64,000 nt of DNA from Marinifaba aquimaris (GCF_013328345.1 NZ_JABULX010000022.1:1-64000), one strand, 5' to 3'; numbered from the stretch's first letter, positions 28,502 through 36,393 are shown. Notes: generated by a model from the letters alone, not told the origin. Numbers and translations: made by a program.

Positions 28502-28923
28502 TTGGTGTACTCATCAAAAAAGGCTTTATATTTTTTGGGTTCGCCTACAAAGCAGCGCCCTTTAGAAATTGTATTGGCTTTATCAAACCACTGTTTGGCT
28601 TCATCTGTCTTTCCTTGCTCGAAATAGATGGTGCCTTTTAAAAATAATGGGCCATCTTGGTATTCTTTTAAATGACCAGACGAGATGAGCTCATCCACTA
28701 TTTTATGTGAGCTCTCAAATAAGCTAAGCTCACGATACATTTCACAAATGTCACTTACTAAACTTAACGTTACATCCCAATCGTATTTGGGTTCTGGTAA
28801 CAAGCTCCATGCATGTTCGGCTATTTTTTGAGCTTTAACTGTGTTGCCTTCGTCAAGCTTATTAAATGCTTGAATAAATAAGTTATTTATTTCATCGTGT
28901 TGTTCAGACGCTAAAAATCTCAT
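28498..28923 (-). CDS. TPR-type protein, copy 1 (putative immunity accessory)
   Basis: 141 aa, helical, two to three TPR-like repeats (KAQKIAEHAWSLLPEPKYDW; GTIYFEQGKTDEAKQWFDKA). Very similar to the protein at 36938-37363 (about three quarters identical by eye). Function unknown; the fixed position after a PoNi gene in both blocks suggests a role in the same toxin-immunity cassette. Confidence 0.7.
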   Translation of the reverse strand: MRFLASEQHDEINNLFIQAFNKLDEGNTVKAQKIAEHAWSLLPEPKYDWDVTLSLVSDICEMYRELSLFESSHKIVDELISSGHLKEYQDGPLFLKGTIYFEQGKTDEAKQWFDKANTISKGRCFVGEPKKYKAFFDEYTK

Positions 28924-28983
28924 ATTAATCCTATTTTAGTAGGGAATAACGATCATTATGTTTGGGGTCAGAGGAGCGATTTA

Positions 28984-29733
28984 TTAATATTGTGGCCAAT
29001 GCACTAAATCTTTCGGGTAGTACTCGTGGTCGATAAAGCTGCTGTCATCAATATTGTAGAGTTTAACCACCAAGGCGGCTTCCCAGCACCAGTAGCCCTT
29101 GTAAGTATCGGTGTCCATTAAATGTAAATCTGGGCTACCATATAATTTGTACCAAGCATCTAAATAGGTTTTGAGCAATTGAGGTCTTTGTGCGGGCTCT
29201 GCGATAACCACCTTATGCAATTTACCAAAACGTTTTTTAAAGAGGGGGTTTTCTGCGACTTCACGGCCCGTATCGCCCATGGCGATGGCAAGGTTATCTA
29301 AAAGGCCGTCTTGGCCTTGGTTGGCAATTAAATTAAGGACTTGTTGGTAGTAGTCTTGACCCATATTAAGGCAATAGCTAAAGGCTAACCACTGTAAAAG
29401 AGTTTCAGTTTTATGCTCTCCTAATTCTTCTTTTGATATGCGCGCAACTTGTTCATTGGGTGGAAGTGCATCGGCAAACTTTTTTTGCCACTGTCGATAG
29501 GTCAAGGTTTCAAGTAATAGCGGTTTAAACTCGGCTAAGTTGTCGCCACGTGAGTATTTTAAATGTAATAGCTCCATTGAATCACGAACTAGTCCAAATG
29601 CTGTGTTCATTTTTACTTCATAGTTGAATTTATCCTCATAATTAACATCATCTATGTCCTCTTTTAAACACTCGATACTAAATTCGATAGAATTGTCATA
29701 ATAGTTTTTATCTTTTAAGGTATCTCTTAACAC
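28984..29733 (-). CDS. PoNi-type immunity protein (DUF1910/DUF1911), copy 1
   Basis: 249 aa. Starts MLRDTLKDKNYYD (GTG codon). It has the DUF1910/DUF1911 pattern: YSRGDNLAEFKPLLLETLTY, WLAFSYCLNMGQDYYQQVL and a C-terminal YKGYWCWEAALVVKLYNIDD, ending YYPKDLVHWPQY. PoNi proteins bind and block PoNe nuclease domains. Unlike the copies at 37495 and 41225, no toxin stub remains directly upstream; only the last bases (AGGACCAAACA) are shared. Confidence 0.85.
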   Translation of the reverse strand: MLRDTLKDKNYYDNSIEFSIECLKEDIDDVNYEDKFNYEVKMNTAFGLVRDSMELLHLKYSRGDNLAEFKPLLLETLTYRQWQKKFADALPPNEQVARISKEELGEHKTETLLQWLAFSYCLNMGQDYYQQVLNLIANQGQDGLLDNLAIAMGDTGREVAENPLFKKRFGKLHKVVIAEPAQRPQLLKTYLDAWYKLYGSPDLHLMDTDTYKGYWCWEAALVVKLYNIDDSSFIDHEYYPKDLVHWPQY

Positions 29734-29857
29734 TGTTTGGTCCTGAAATTTTGGTTATACAAATAATGTTTTAGCGCATTCTTTTTAGGGGAAAAGCCTA
29801 CTTATTGGGAATATTATCTGCCTTGCTAAGGAGGGTGTTTTTTCAATTACAGTCAAT

Positions 29858-30526
29858 TTATAGAGCAAATGCTTTTTTGCGCAGTGCATTTTTGTCTAAC
29901 ACTTCAATTTGACCAAATTGAGCCAATAAAGATAAATGAACAAAAATATCGACTTTGTCCACGTTTTCTAACCTGGCATCTCCGCCTGCAATTAAACTGG
30001 GGACAAAGCCAAACATTTCATCTGCTTTTAGTGCGCCGAATTTTTCCACACATCGTTCAAACAAAGGGTTATCGTCTTCATCATCAATGTTATGAGCGCT
30101 TGTTCTAGTGGCACCAAAAAATCTCTCTATAACGGTATTATGTTTTGCGCGAGGCGTTTTCTTTTTTTCTATAATCCATGCTTGTGTCGAATTAATTTGA
30201 TAGCTGTAACCTGTGTCTTCACCCCAAAGAAACAAATCACCAAAGGCATTGCGAGCAAAGACATGGTAAATGTCATGGTCGGGTATATCTGTTTCGACAA
30301 GCCATTCATCTAAAACATCTTCGTAGTCTTTAGGGTTAACTATCCAAAAAAGCCCATCAGAAAAGCTACAAAAACCATATTCTTGCCAATATTCAAGCAA
30401 GCGAGAGGGGAGTTTGCCCTGATACTTTTTGAGTGTTTCCATACTACATTGTGTTTGGTTTATTGGCTCACCAAAATCTTCTAAAAAGCCTTCAAAGCAT
30501 TCGTCTAATTCAAATCTGCTACTCAT
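29858..30526 (-). CDS. GAD-like / T6SS immunity protein Tdi1-type, copy 2
   Basis: 222 aa. Same domain order as copy 1 (FLEDFGEPINQTQCS; GLFWIVNPKDYEDVLDEWL; NAFGDLFLWGEDTGY), then a divergent middle (SYQINSTQAWIIEKKKTPRA) and a conserved tail FERCVEKFGALKADEMFGFV. Its ATG is preceded by a type II toxin stub ending NIDLTPCK-stop. It lies between a SUKH gene and a PoNi gene. Confidence 0.85.
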   Translation of the reverse strand: MSSRFELDECFEGFLEDFGEPINQTQCSMETLKKYQGKLPSRLLEYWQEYGFCSFSDGLFWIVNPKDYEDVLDEWLVETDIPDHDIYHVFARNAFGDLFLWGEDTGYSYQINSTQAWIIEKKKTPRAKHNTVIERFFGATRTSAHNIDDEDDNPLFERCVEKFGALKADEMFGFVPSLIAGGDARLENVDKVDIFVHLSLLAQFGQIEVLDKNALRKKAFAL

Positions 30527-30537
30527 TATTAATTTCC

Positions 30538-30600
30538 TTATTTACAAGGTGTCAGATCTATATTCATTCGTTTATTTGTTCAAAATTCAGCTAGTTATCT
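30538..30600 (-). pseudogene. type II toxin C-terminal stub, copy 1
   Basis: The minus strand reads AEF-stop-TNKRMNIDLTPCK-stop, ending 11 bp before the immunity ATG. Same ending as the stubs at 34219 and 36313; broken by a stop. Confidence 0.55.
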
Positions 30601-30699
30601 AGTTATCTTGTTGTTGGAACCATTCCTTTTTATCTTATCTGAGTTTGATTCTGTATAGCGCTATCTAATAATGGCTACTTGCCCTAAAGTAACTTAATT

Positions 30700-31266
30700 T
30701 TATTCGTCAGGTTGATAGAGTGATTGTAAGAATTCTTCAAAGTCATCAGAGATTTTGACAATACTCTCTGGATAAAGGTTTTGTTCGGGTTCAAAAGCTA
30801 ACGTATCTTCTATTTCATGGTCTTTATAAAAAATCACACCGTAACAATCTTGTCTTGCAGATAATAAAAAATAGTTACCAAGCTCTGATTGAGCAATGAC
30901 TATTAAACCCGTTGGAATATGTATATCTTTATTTAGATACCTTAAGACTAAATCTCTACTTTTTTTTCCTTGGATACTGAATAAAAGCTTAACATCATCA
31001 CCATTAACTTTAATGTCAACGCCATTAAAATCTATGGCACATTGTTTAGGAACACCACCATTACTGACTAATAGAAACCGCGTGTATTGTTCTGGAAATA
31101 TTAAGTTAAGTTCATTTTGTGCGTCAGAAATATCTTTTTCACAGAGCATTCTTTTAGATTGAGTAATTGTAAGCATCATAAATTTTCTATAAGTTGGCTC
31201 CCTATCAAGAATAAAATGTGAATTAATCAATAGAGATTTAATATTTCCTTCGCAGGGTAAGTTCAT
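30700..31266 (-). CDS. SMI1/KNR4 (SUKH)-family putative immunity protein
   Basis: 188 aa as opened at 31266; the SUKH-like core starts near the ATGs at 31179/31176 (MMLTITQSKRML), which may be the real start. Features: ELNLIFPEQYTRFLLVSNGG, GVDIKVNGDDVKLLFSI and GLIVIAQSELGNYFLLS, typical of SUKH proteins. The longer start overlaps the stop of a 12-codon relic of the 166-aa gene, so the 5' end may be a recombination product. Confidence 0.65.
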   Translation of the reverse strand: MNLPCEGNIKSLLINSHFILDREPTYRKFMMLTITQSKRMLCEKDISDAQNELNLIFPEQYTRFLLVSNGGVPKQCAIDFNGVDIKVNGDDVKLLFSIQGKKSRDLVLRYLNKDIHIPTGLIVIAQSELGNYFLLSARQDCYGVIFYKDHEIEDTLAFEPEQNLYPESIVKISDDFEEFLQSLYQPDE

Positions 31267-31301
31267 TCATCAACCAGATATAAATGTATCAGGCTACTCA
31301 T
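31263..31301 (-). pseudogene. 5' relic of the 166-aa gene found at 38696
   Basis: Codes for MSSLIHLYLVDE then stop; the first 12 codons match the start of the gene at 38696-39196 and sit 12 bp after the Imm49-like stop, exactly as in the intact block. The rest has been replaced by the SUKH gene. Confidence 0.75.
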
Positions 31302-31313
31302 AGGAAAAAGCTC

Positions 31314-32066
31314 TTAATCGATTAAAAACAGAGGGAGGTAAAGAGAATGGGTTTCGCATTGCCAACCGTGCATGGTTTTACCAAGTTTGGCTAGGGTCAG
31401 GGCATTTAAATTGATAAAGCCTTCAATAATGTCATTTAACCAGCCAAATTTTGCTTGGTCTGTATGCCAATCGATTACCTTATCAATACTGGATTGCCAT
31501 TGTTGTTGGTTTTTATTCACGAGTGCATCAATCGCTTCAATTAATGGCAGTATGTACTGTAATACATCTCTTTCTTTACTGTTTTTGGCTTCTTCTAAAG
31601 CGGCGTCAATATCAATTTGCTTTAATGTTTGTCCGGTACCGAGTTTAATTAAAAGATGGTCGTACATGAGGCAGGCGAGGTACATGATGTCATCACCTTC
31701 TAGTGTCCATTTTGATGCGGCCAGCTTTTGATGCAGCGCGTCATCGCCAAAGAGTAAGACTAAGTTTAATTCGGTATGAATGCTTAAGTCTGTATTGTGG
31801 GTGCGAAGCTCAGGGTCAAAACCTCTTAAAAAGGCATAAGGCGCTGCTTTTTCTAAATACAGTTTTACTTGGTCGTAGTTTTCGAGGGCATAATGTGTAA
31901 AGCCTACTTCGATGTACTGCTGCGTGACCCAAAATGTAGCATTTTGTTTATCTTCGTATGATGCTGATGCACACTTTATTTCAGGAATTCGATGTTCAAT
32001 CATATAATTGAGGTCATCATAGAGCTCTTCTAAATCATCCGGTTCATATTTATTTAATTTCAACAT
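31314..32066 (-). CDS. Imm49-like immunity protein, copy 1
   Basis: About 250 aa from the ATG at 32066 (MLKLNKYEPDDLEEL). All-helical; ends GWQCETHSLYLPLFLID, like its paralogue at 39210-39962, which shares the start MLKLNK and the block LEKAAPYAFLRGFD. Resembles the Imm49 family, though I hold that name at moderate confidence. A toxin stub with an E-A-K motif ends 1 bp upstream, which suggests that toxin was its partner. Confidence 0.7.
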   Translation of the reverse strand: MLKLNKYEPDDLEELYDDLNYMIEHRIPEIKCASASYEDKQNATFWVTQQYIEVGFTHYALENYDQVKLYLEKAAPYAFLRGFDPELRTHNTDLSIHTELNLVLLFGDDALHQKLAASKWTLEGDDIMYLACLMYDHLLIKLGTGQTLKQIDIDAALEEAKNSKERDVLQYILPLIEAIDALVNKNQQQWQSSIDKVIDWHTDQAKFGWLNDIIEGFINLNALTLAKLGKTMHGWQCETHSLYLPLFLID

Positions 32067-32067
32067 C

Positions 32068-32376
32068 CTAATTTGCCTTTTGTTTCGGAAGTGGTTGTAA
32101 TTTTCCGCCAACAATTATGCCATTATCCTCTATGGCTTCGATTATCAGTTTATTCAATTTAGGTTTATTGCGCCTCATTGCTTTAAGTAAATTCTGCGCT
32201 AATTCCTTATTCTTGTCAGAGTATCTTTTAGATTTTTTCATGCGATTAAGGTTTCTTTCAATCCATCTATCAGACATCTGTTTTGTACCGTCTTGCGTTT
32301 GGCCTAATTTAGCACCTGGCCCTTTTGCTTCGTTAATGCACGTAAAACTGAATAAAAAATGCCTATTTTAAATTTG
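32068..32376 (-). pseudogene. orphan REase-like toxin stub (NEAK type), copy 1
   Basis: Open from an upstream stop through HFLFSFTCINEAKGPGAKLG and DGTKQMSDRWIERNLN to the stop at 32068. The E-A-K plus KQMS spacing parallels the PoNe core of VgrG (TEAKYNKARLG, GKQMSNKWV), so it is probably the tail of a PoNe-like nuclease. There is no start codon before MSDRW (32277) and no ribosome site there. Its left breakpoint is the same as in the copy at 39965. Confidence 0.75.
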
Positions 32377-32389
32377 GGGGTTGGAACTG

Positions 32390-32450
32390 GAATGAAATAC
32401 AAGCCTGCTTAAGGGTTTAAGCAGGCTTATTGGGCATCTTTTCCAAATGA
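32390..32450 (-). repeat. hairpin repeat between cassettes, copy 1
   Basis: A perfect 12-bp stem (AAGCCTGCTTAA at 32401-32412, TTAAGCAGGCTT at 32417-32428) inside a roughly 60-bp block also present near 38585 and 40275. Each copy lies between the stop of an immunity-type gene and the next toxin stub. Confidence 0.75.
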
Positions 32451-32525
32451 TTAAATAGGGGGAGATTGGTAACTTCAAAGTGAATTGTTGCGGTTGTTTT
32501 TGATAACTTCTCAATTAAAGATAAT

Positions 32526-33194
32526 TTATAGACCAAATGCTTTTTTGCGTAGTGCATTTTTGTCTAACACTTCTATTTCGCCAAATTGAGCCAATAAAGA
32601 TAAGTGAACAAAAATATCGACTTTGTTTACGTTTTCTAAAGTGGCATCACCGCCTGTAATTAAGCTTGGGACAAAGCTAAACATTTCATCGGCTTTTAAT
32701 GCGCCGAATTGTTTAACGCACTGTTCAAACAAAGGGTTAGCGTCTTCATCTTTTTTTTCATGTAAATCTATATCCTGCCCACCAAAAAACCATTCTATTC
32801 TAATGTTATGCTCTGAGAGAGGGTCCCCTTCGCGTTCTAGAATCCATCCTTTTGACGTGGCGATTTTATATTTATATCCGGTTTGCTCACCCCAAAGAAA
32901 TAAATCGCCAAAAGCATTGCGAGCAAAGACATGGTATGTGTCATTAACTGGGATATCTGTGGGTGCTAACCACTCATCTAAAATAGCTTCGTAGTCTTTA
33001 GGGTTAACTATCCAAAAAAGTCCATCTGAAAAGCCACAAAAACCGTATTCTTGCCAATATTCAAGTAAGCGAGAGGGGAGTTTGCCCTGATATTTTTTGA
33101 GTGTTTCCATACTACATTGTGTTTGGTTTGTTGGCTCACCAAACTTCTCTAAAAAATACTCAAAATCTTCATCTAATCTAAATGTAGCTGTCAT
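32526..33194 (-). CDS. GAD-like / T6SS immunity protein Tdi1-type, copy 3
   Basis: 222 aa. Same family as 26607: FLEKFGEPTNQTQCS, GLFWIVNPKDYEAILDEWLA and NAFGDLFLWGEQTGYKYKI. It varies at about 105-150 (ILEREGDPLSEHNIRIEWFF, FGGQDIDLHEKKDEDANP) and ends VLDKNALRKKAFGL. The best preserved type I toxin stub ends 6 bp upstream. A hairpin repeat follows its stop. Confidence 0.85.
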   Translation of the reverse strand: MTATFRLDEDFEYFLEKFGEPTNQTQCSMETLKKYQGKLPSRLLEYWQEYGFCGFSDGLFWIVNPKDYEAILDEWLAPTDIPVNDTYHVFARNAFGDLFLWGEQTGYKYKIATSKGWILEREGDPLSEHNIRIEWFFGGQDIDLHEKKDEDANPLFEQCVKQFGALKADEMFSFVPSLITGGDATLENVNKVDIFVHLSLLAQFGEIEVLDKNALRKKAFGL

Positions 33195-33200
33195 TGTTAT

Positions 33201-33340
33201 TTACACCTGTGTAGTGAGATATTTATTGGGATATTCGGTCCAAATCGTTTGATCTTCTTTATCCTTGATACTGACGCGACTGAGGTCGCCGTCTCCCTTA
33301 GTATTCCATTGTGAACCAATTGACTTGTAACACTGGCATC
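33201..33340 (-). pseudogene. type I toxin C-terminal stub, copy 2 (uninterrupted)
   Basis: The minus strand reads YKSIGSQWNTKGDGDLSRVS followed by IKDKEDQTIWTEYPNKYLTTQV and TAA, 6 bp before the Tdi1-like ATG. The sister stub (27279-27420) has the same frame with a Trp-to-stop change. I do not recognise the toxin family. Confidence 0.65.
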
Positions 33341-33410
33341 ACTTTAATAAACGTTTTTTCTTTTACTAAGTCGATGGTTTGTTTGGCTCAATTAATCAAA
33401 TTTGTTAATT
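33341..33410 (-). pseudogene. VgrG linker relic next to the type I stub
   Basis: The minus strand reads AKQTIDLVKEKTFIKV, matching TKQATDLVKEKIVAL of the intact VgrG (about 42750-42800). The frame differs from the stub that follows, so a deletion joined the linker to the toxin tail. Confidence 0.65.
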
Positions 33411-33451
33411 GGTAGAGGAGTCTGCAAGGCTAGTTATCCAACAAACCTTTA

Positions 33452-33545
33452 GGCTTATTGGATATCCTTTACTAATTTTCAAAGTAAAGTGCTTTGTCAC
33501 CAGCAAACTAAATAAAGGTGGGCTGTCTATTCAATTCGCATTCAT
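33452..33545 (-). repeat. 94-bp repeat, copy 2
   Basis: Matches 26503-26596. It overlaps the last codons of the Tdi1-like gene at 33542. The region from 33195 to 33541 otherwise holds the stub and the linker relic described above. Confidence 0.75.
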
Positions 33546-34207
33546 TTATAGACCAAATGGCGTAGTGCACTTTTGTCTAACACTTCAATTTGACCAAATT
33601 GAGCTAATAAAGATAAGTGAACAAAAATATCGACTTTGTCTACGTTTTCTAACCTGGCATCGCCGCCTGCAATTAAACTGGGGACAAAGCCAAACATTTC
33701 ATCGGCTTTTAGTGCGCCGAATTTTTCCACACATCGTTCAAATAAAGGGTTATCGTCTTCGTCATTATTATCATGTGACTTAGGTCTAGCTCCACCAAAG
33801 AACCATTCAATAGCGTTATTGTGTTCTGAAAGTTTGTTACCTTTCTTTTCAATAATCCATCCTTGTGAAATGGTGATTTTATGTTTATATCCGGTTTGCT
33901 CCCCCCATAGAAATAGATCACCAAAAGCATTGCGAGCAAAGACATGGTAAATGTCATGGTCGGGTATATCTGTTTCGACAAGCCATTCATCTAAAACATT
34001 TTCGTAGTCTTTAGGGTTAACTATCCAAAAAAGTCCATCAGAAAAGCCACAAAAACCATATTCTTGCCAATATTCAAGCAAGCGAGAGGGGAGTTTGCCT
34101 TGATATTTTTTGAGTGTTTCCATACTACATTGTGTTTGGCTTGTTGGCTCACCAAACTTCTCTAAGAAATATTTAAAATCTTCGTCTAATTCAAATCTGC
34201 TACTCAT
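33542..34207 (-). CDS. GAD-like / T6SS immunity protein Tdi1-type, copy 4 (altered C-terminus)
   Basis: 221 aa. Same family, with middle WIIEKKGNKLSEHNNAIEW and FGGARPKSHDNNDEDDNP. An 8-bp deletion relative to the other copies near 33560 shifts the last codons: the usual end RKKAFGL is replaced by RHLVYK. The core is otherwise intact. It is preceded by a type II toxin stub and followed by the 94-bp repeat. Confidence 0.8.
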   Translation of the reverse strand: MSSRFELDEDFKYFLEKFGEPTSQTQCSMETLKKYQGKLPSRLLEYWQEYGFCGFSDGLFWIVNPKDYENVLDEWLVETDIPDHDIYHVFARNAFGDLFLWGEQTGYKHKITISQGWIIEKKGNKLSEHNNAIEWFFGGARPKSHDNNDEDDNPLFERCVEKFGALKADEMFGFVPSLIAGGDARLENVDKVDIFVHLSLLAQFGQIEVLDKSALRHLVYK

Positions 34208-34218
34208 TATTAATGTCC

Positions 34219-34290
34219 TTATTTACAAGGTGTCAGATCTATATTCATTCGTGTATCAGTTCCAAATCCAGCAAACGATTTTTAATTAAC
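34219..34290 (-). pseudogene. type II toxin C-terminal stub, copy 2
   Basis: The minus strand reads stop-KSFAGFGTDTRMNIDLTPCK-stop, 11 bp before the immunity ATG. The upstream stop shows it is only a fragment. Confidence 0.55.
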
Positions 34291-34382
34291 AATGGAATTA
34301 AGGTGATTGTTAAATAGCCTTTATTCGCTGTTTAGAAAAAGGGGGTAAACCAATGTCGGTTATGGCATTTAATAATTGTATT

Positions 34383-34721
34383 TTACTCATTATTTAGTCG
34401 CTCTATTTCATCTGCTAAATCCTGATCCCATTCAAAATCAATATTGAACTTCCCTGATGGTTCGAGTGTGAACTTAGCGCGGTTCCACTTATTCTCAGAG
34501 TTCTCAGTTGTTATGTGATGTAATTGTTTAAAAAGTTTATATGTCTGATAGCCGACTTTGAACTGATATTGCTGGATTTTGTTATCTGTTTTTAAATATC
34601 TACCGTTATATTCTGCTGAATCACCTAAATATTCAAAATTAATTGATGCTTCAGTCCAAACATCATTTATGCTCGACACCATTTTTTGAACAATTTCTAA
34701 ATAAATTTCATCTACATTCAA
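34383..34721 (-). CDS. YezG-like (DUF600) immunity protein
   Basis: 112 aa. The family pattern is clear: SINFEYLGDSAEYNGRYL and a C-terminal KWNRAKFTLEPSGKFNIDF, then DWEQ-type acid residues. YezG in Bacillus is the antitoxin of the LXG toxin YeeF. The start is a TTG at 34721 after AAGG; there is no in-frame ATG nearby. It lies 18 bp after a SUKH gene, so the two may form one immunity operon. Confidence 0.8.
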   Translation of the reverse strand: MNVDEIYLEIVQKMVSSINDVWTEASINFEYLGDSAEYNGRYLKTDNKIQQYQFKVGYQTYKLFKQLHHITTENSENKWNRAKFTLEPSGKFNIDFEWDQDLADEIERLNNE

Positions 34722-34739
34722 TTTATATTGCTACCTTAG

Positions 34740-35207
34740 CTAGAGTTCTTTAATTGCGCGTTCTATTTCTTTGTAAAAAAAGTCTGCGAAACACTGTGCA
34801 ACAAGGTGTTTTCGATCTTCTCTCTTAAACGATAACTCCGTTTCTACTACAGGTGAGTTTTCATATTCACCAGTTAAGTCGATGCAAAAAATAGGACCGT
34901 AACCCGTAGATTTTACTTTAATCATTTTATTGGAAATATCGCCCAGCTTTATTGCTGATTCAGTTGCAAATATTGCGCAGGGAATACTTTTTGATTGCAA
35001 GCCATACTTAGTTAAACCATAAAACTCTTCTGATTCAAAACATAAAGCGCCATATTTTCGTAGAAAATACCTGTAGTCTTGTGGAAATTTAATACCTAAC
35101 CTACTTTCAGCTGCCAGTATTAATTCTTCTGAAGCGCCTCCATGAACTAAAATTTCTTCGCCAGATTGTTCCATCATCCGAATAGCCGAATCTATTTTTG
35201 TACTCAT
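34740..35207 (-). CDS. SMI1/KNR4 (SUKH)-family immunity protein (YobK-like)
   Basis: 155 aa. SUKH pattern AAESRLGIKFPQDYRYFLRKYG, then IFATESAIKLGDIS and GYGPIFCIDLTGEYENSPV. Proteins of this type protect against various nuclease toxins. It is the first gene of a pair with the YezG-like gene. A 29-codon open stretch (ending LLLDEYRNKLE-stop) upstream could be another toxin tail, but this is weak. Confidence 0.75.
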   Translation of the reverse strand: MSTKIDSAIRMMEQSGEEILVHGGASEELILAAESRLGIKFPQDYRYFLRKYGALCFESEEFYGLTKYGLQSKSIPCAIFATESAIKLGDISNKMIKVKSTGYGPIFCIDLTGEYENSPVVETELSFKREDRKHLVAQCFADFFYKEIERAIKEL

Positions 35208-35635
35208 TTAATATCATCCTAATTAAAGTCGTGAGTTAAATTTACTCAAGTTTATTACGATACTCATCGAGGAGTAATTTTACTTTTATGCAGAAAAAGC
35301 GAAATCTTTGTTTTGCTTGTAAGACCAACATGCCGATTAATTGCCATTTATAAATTATTAAAAAGCCACCCTTTGAAAGTTATAAAGAAATAGCTGGTGT
35401 ACTTCTTACTTGAACGTGGCTTGTAATTTCAAAGTAAATTGAAGTGGGCGGCCTTTATAGCTTTGTTGTTGTACTTTATAGGTTGCACCAATACAAAATC
35501 AGTCGGATTTTTTTATTTTAAAAAGTATGTGAATTGATGATAAAGGAGCCTGTAGTCACTACAGACTCCTTTTAATTTTATTTCGAATGTTAAAGAGTAA
35601 GTTTACTCACCTTGTTTATGAGTAATAATAAAAAA
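35208..35635. other. 428 bp region between immunity genes
   Basis: Contains a possible toxin-tail stretch at about 35240-35331 (ends CIKVKLLLDEYRNKLE-stop) and a strong hairpin at 35542-35573. No complete gene is seen. Confidence 0.45.
35542..35573. terminator. terminator hairpin after Tdi1-like copy 5
   Basis: AAAGGAG-C-CTGTAG-TCA-CTACAG-A-CTCCTTTT, a stem of 13 pairs with one mismatch, 62 bp past the stop at 35636. The better T-tract is on the plus strand; the minus strand has CTCCTTTATC. Confidence 0.6.
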
Positions 35636-36301
35636 TTAACCAAAGGCTTTTCTGAATAAAGCATCTTTATTAAGAACTTCAATTTGACCAAATTGAGCCA
35701 ATAAAGATAAGTGAACAACAATATCGACTTTGTCTACGTTTTCTAACCTGGCATCGCCGCCTGCAATTAAACTGGGGACAAAGCCAAACACTTCATCGGC
35801 TTTTAATGCGCCAAATTTTTCCACACATCGTTCAAATAAAGGGTTATCGTCTTCATCATCAATGTCGTGATCTTCTATATCAGAACACCCAAAAAATCTT
35901 TCAAACTTTACATTGTGCTTGCTTTTTTGGGAGCCATCTTGCTCGATAATCCAGCCTCTTGATGCTGTTATTTCATATCGAAAGCCTGTTTCTTCTCCCC
36001 AAAGAAACAAATCACCAAAGGCATTGCGAGCAAAGACATGGTAAATATCATTATCTGGAATACCTGTATTTTCTAACCATTCATCTAAAACAGCTTCGTA
36101 GTCTTGTGGGTTGACTATCCAAAAAAGCCCATCTGAAAAACCACAAAAACCGTATTCTTGCCAATATTCAAGTAAGCGAGAGGGGAGTTTTCCCTGATAT
36201 TTTTTGAGTGTTTCAATACTACATTGGGCTTGGTTTATTGGCTCACCAAAATCTTCTAAAAAGCCTTCAAAGCATTCGTCTAATTCAAATTTGCAGCTCA
36301 T
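35636..36301 (-). CDS. GAD-like / T6SS immunity protein Tdi1-type, copy 5
   Basis: 221 aa. Starts MSCKFELDECFEGFLEDFGE, has GLFWIVNPQDYEAVLDEWLE, then a divergent middle (WIIEQDGSQKSKHNVKFERF, FGCSDIEDHDIDDEDDNP) and the conserved tail ALKADEVFGFVPSLIAGGDA. A type II toxin stub that keeps its own ATG ends 11 bp before its start. Confidence 0.85.
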   Translation of the reverse strand: MSCKFELDECFEGFLEDFGEPINQAQCSIETLKKYQGKLPSRLLEYWQEYGFCGFSDGLFWIVNPQDYEAVLDEWLENTGIPDNDIYHVFARNAFGDLFLWGEETGFRYEITASRGWIIEQDGSQKSKHNVKFERFFGCSDIEDHDIDDEDDNPLFERCVEKFGALKADEVFGFVPSLIAGGDARLENVDKVDIVVHLSLLAQFGQIEVLNKDALFRKAFG

Positions 36302-36312
36302 TATTAAAATCC

Positions 36313-36393
36313 TTATTTACAAGGTGTCAGATCTATATTCACTCGTGTATCAGTTCTAAACTCAGCAAACGATTTTGAGTTAACCATGGGTTA
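36313..36393 (-). pseudogene. type II toxin C-terminal stub, copy 3 (with ATG)
   Basis: The minus strand reads PMVNSKSFAEFRTDTRVNID, then LTPCK-stop. An in-frame ATG gives only 23 codons. Same tail as the stubs at 30538 and 34219, so the type II toxin once preceded all three immunity genes. Confidence 0.6.

Noticed and set aside
32068..32277. Small stand-alone gene (69 codons)
   Set aside because: There is no ribosome site before the internal ATG, the frame continues upstream with toxin-like sequence, and the paralogue at 39965 has the same breakpoint; it is treated as a toxin stub.
33409..33783. Plus-strand open frame of 124 codons
   Set aside because: It is antisense to a Tdi1-like gene and to repeat sequence; similar frames appear opposite each paralogue because the sequence is duplicated.
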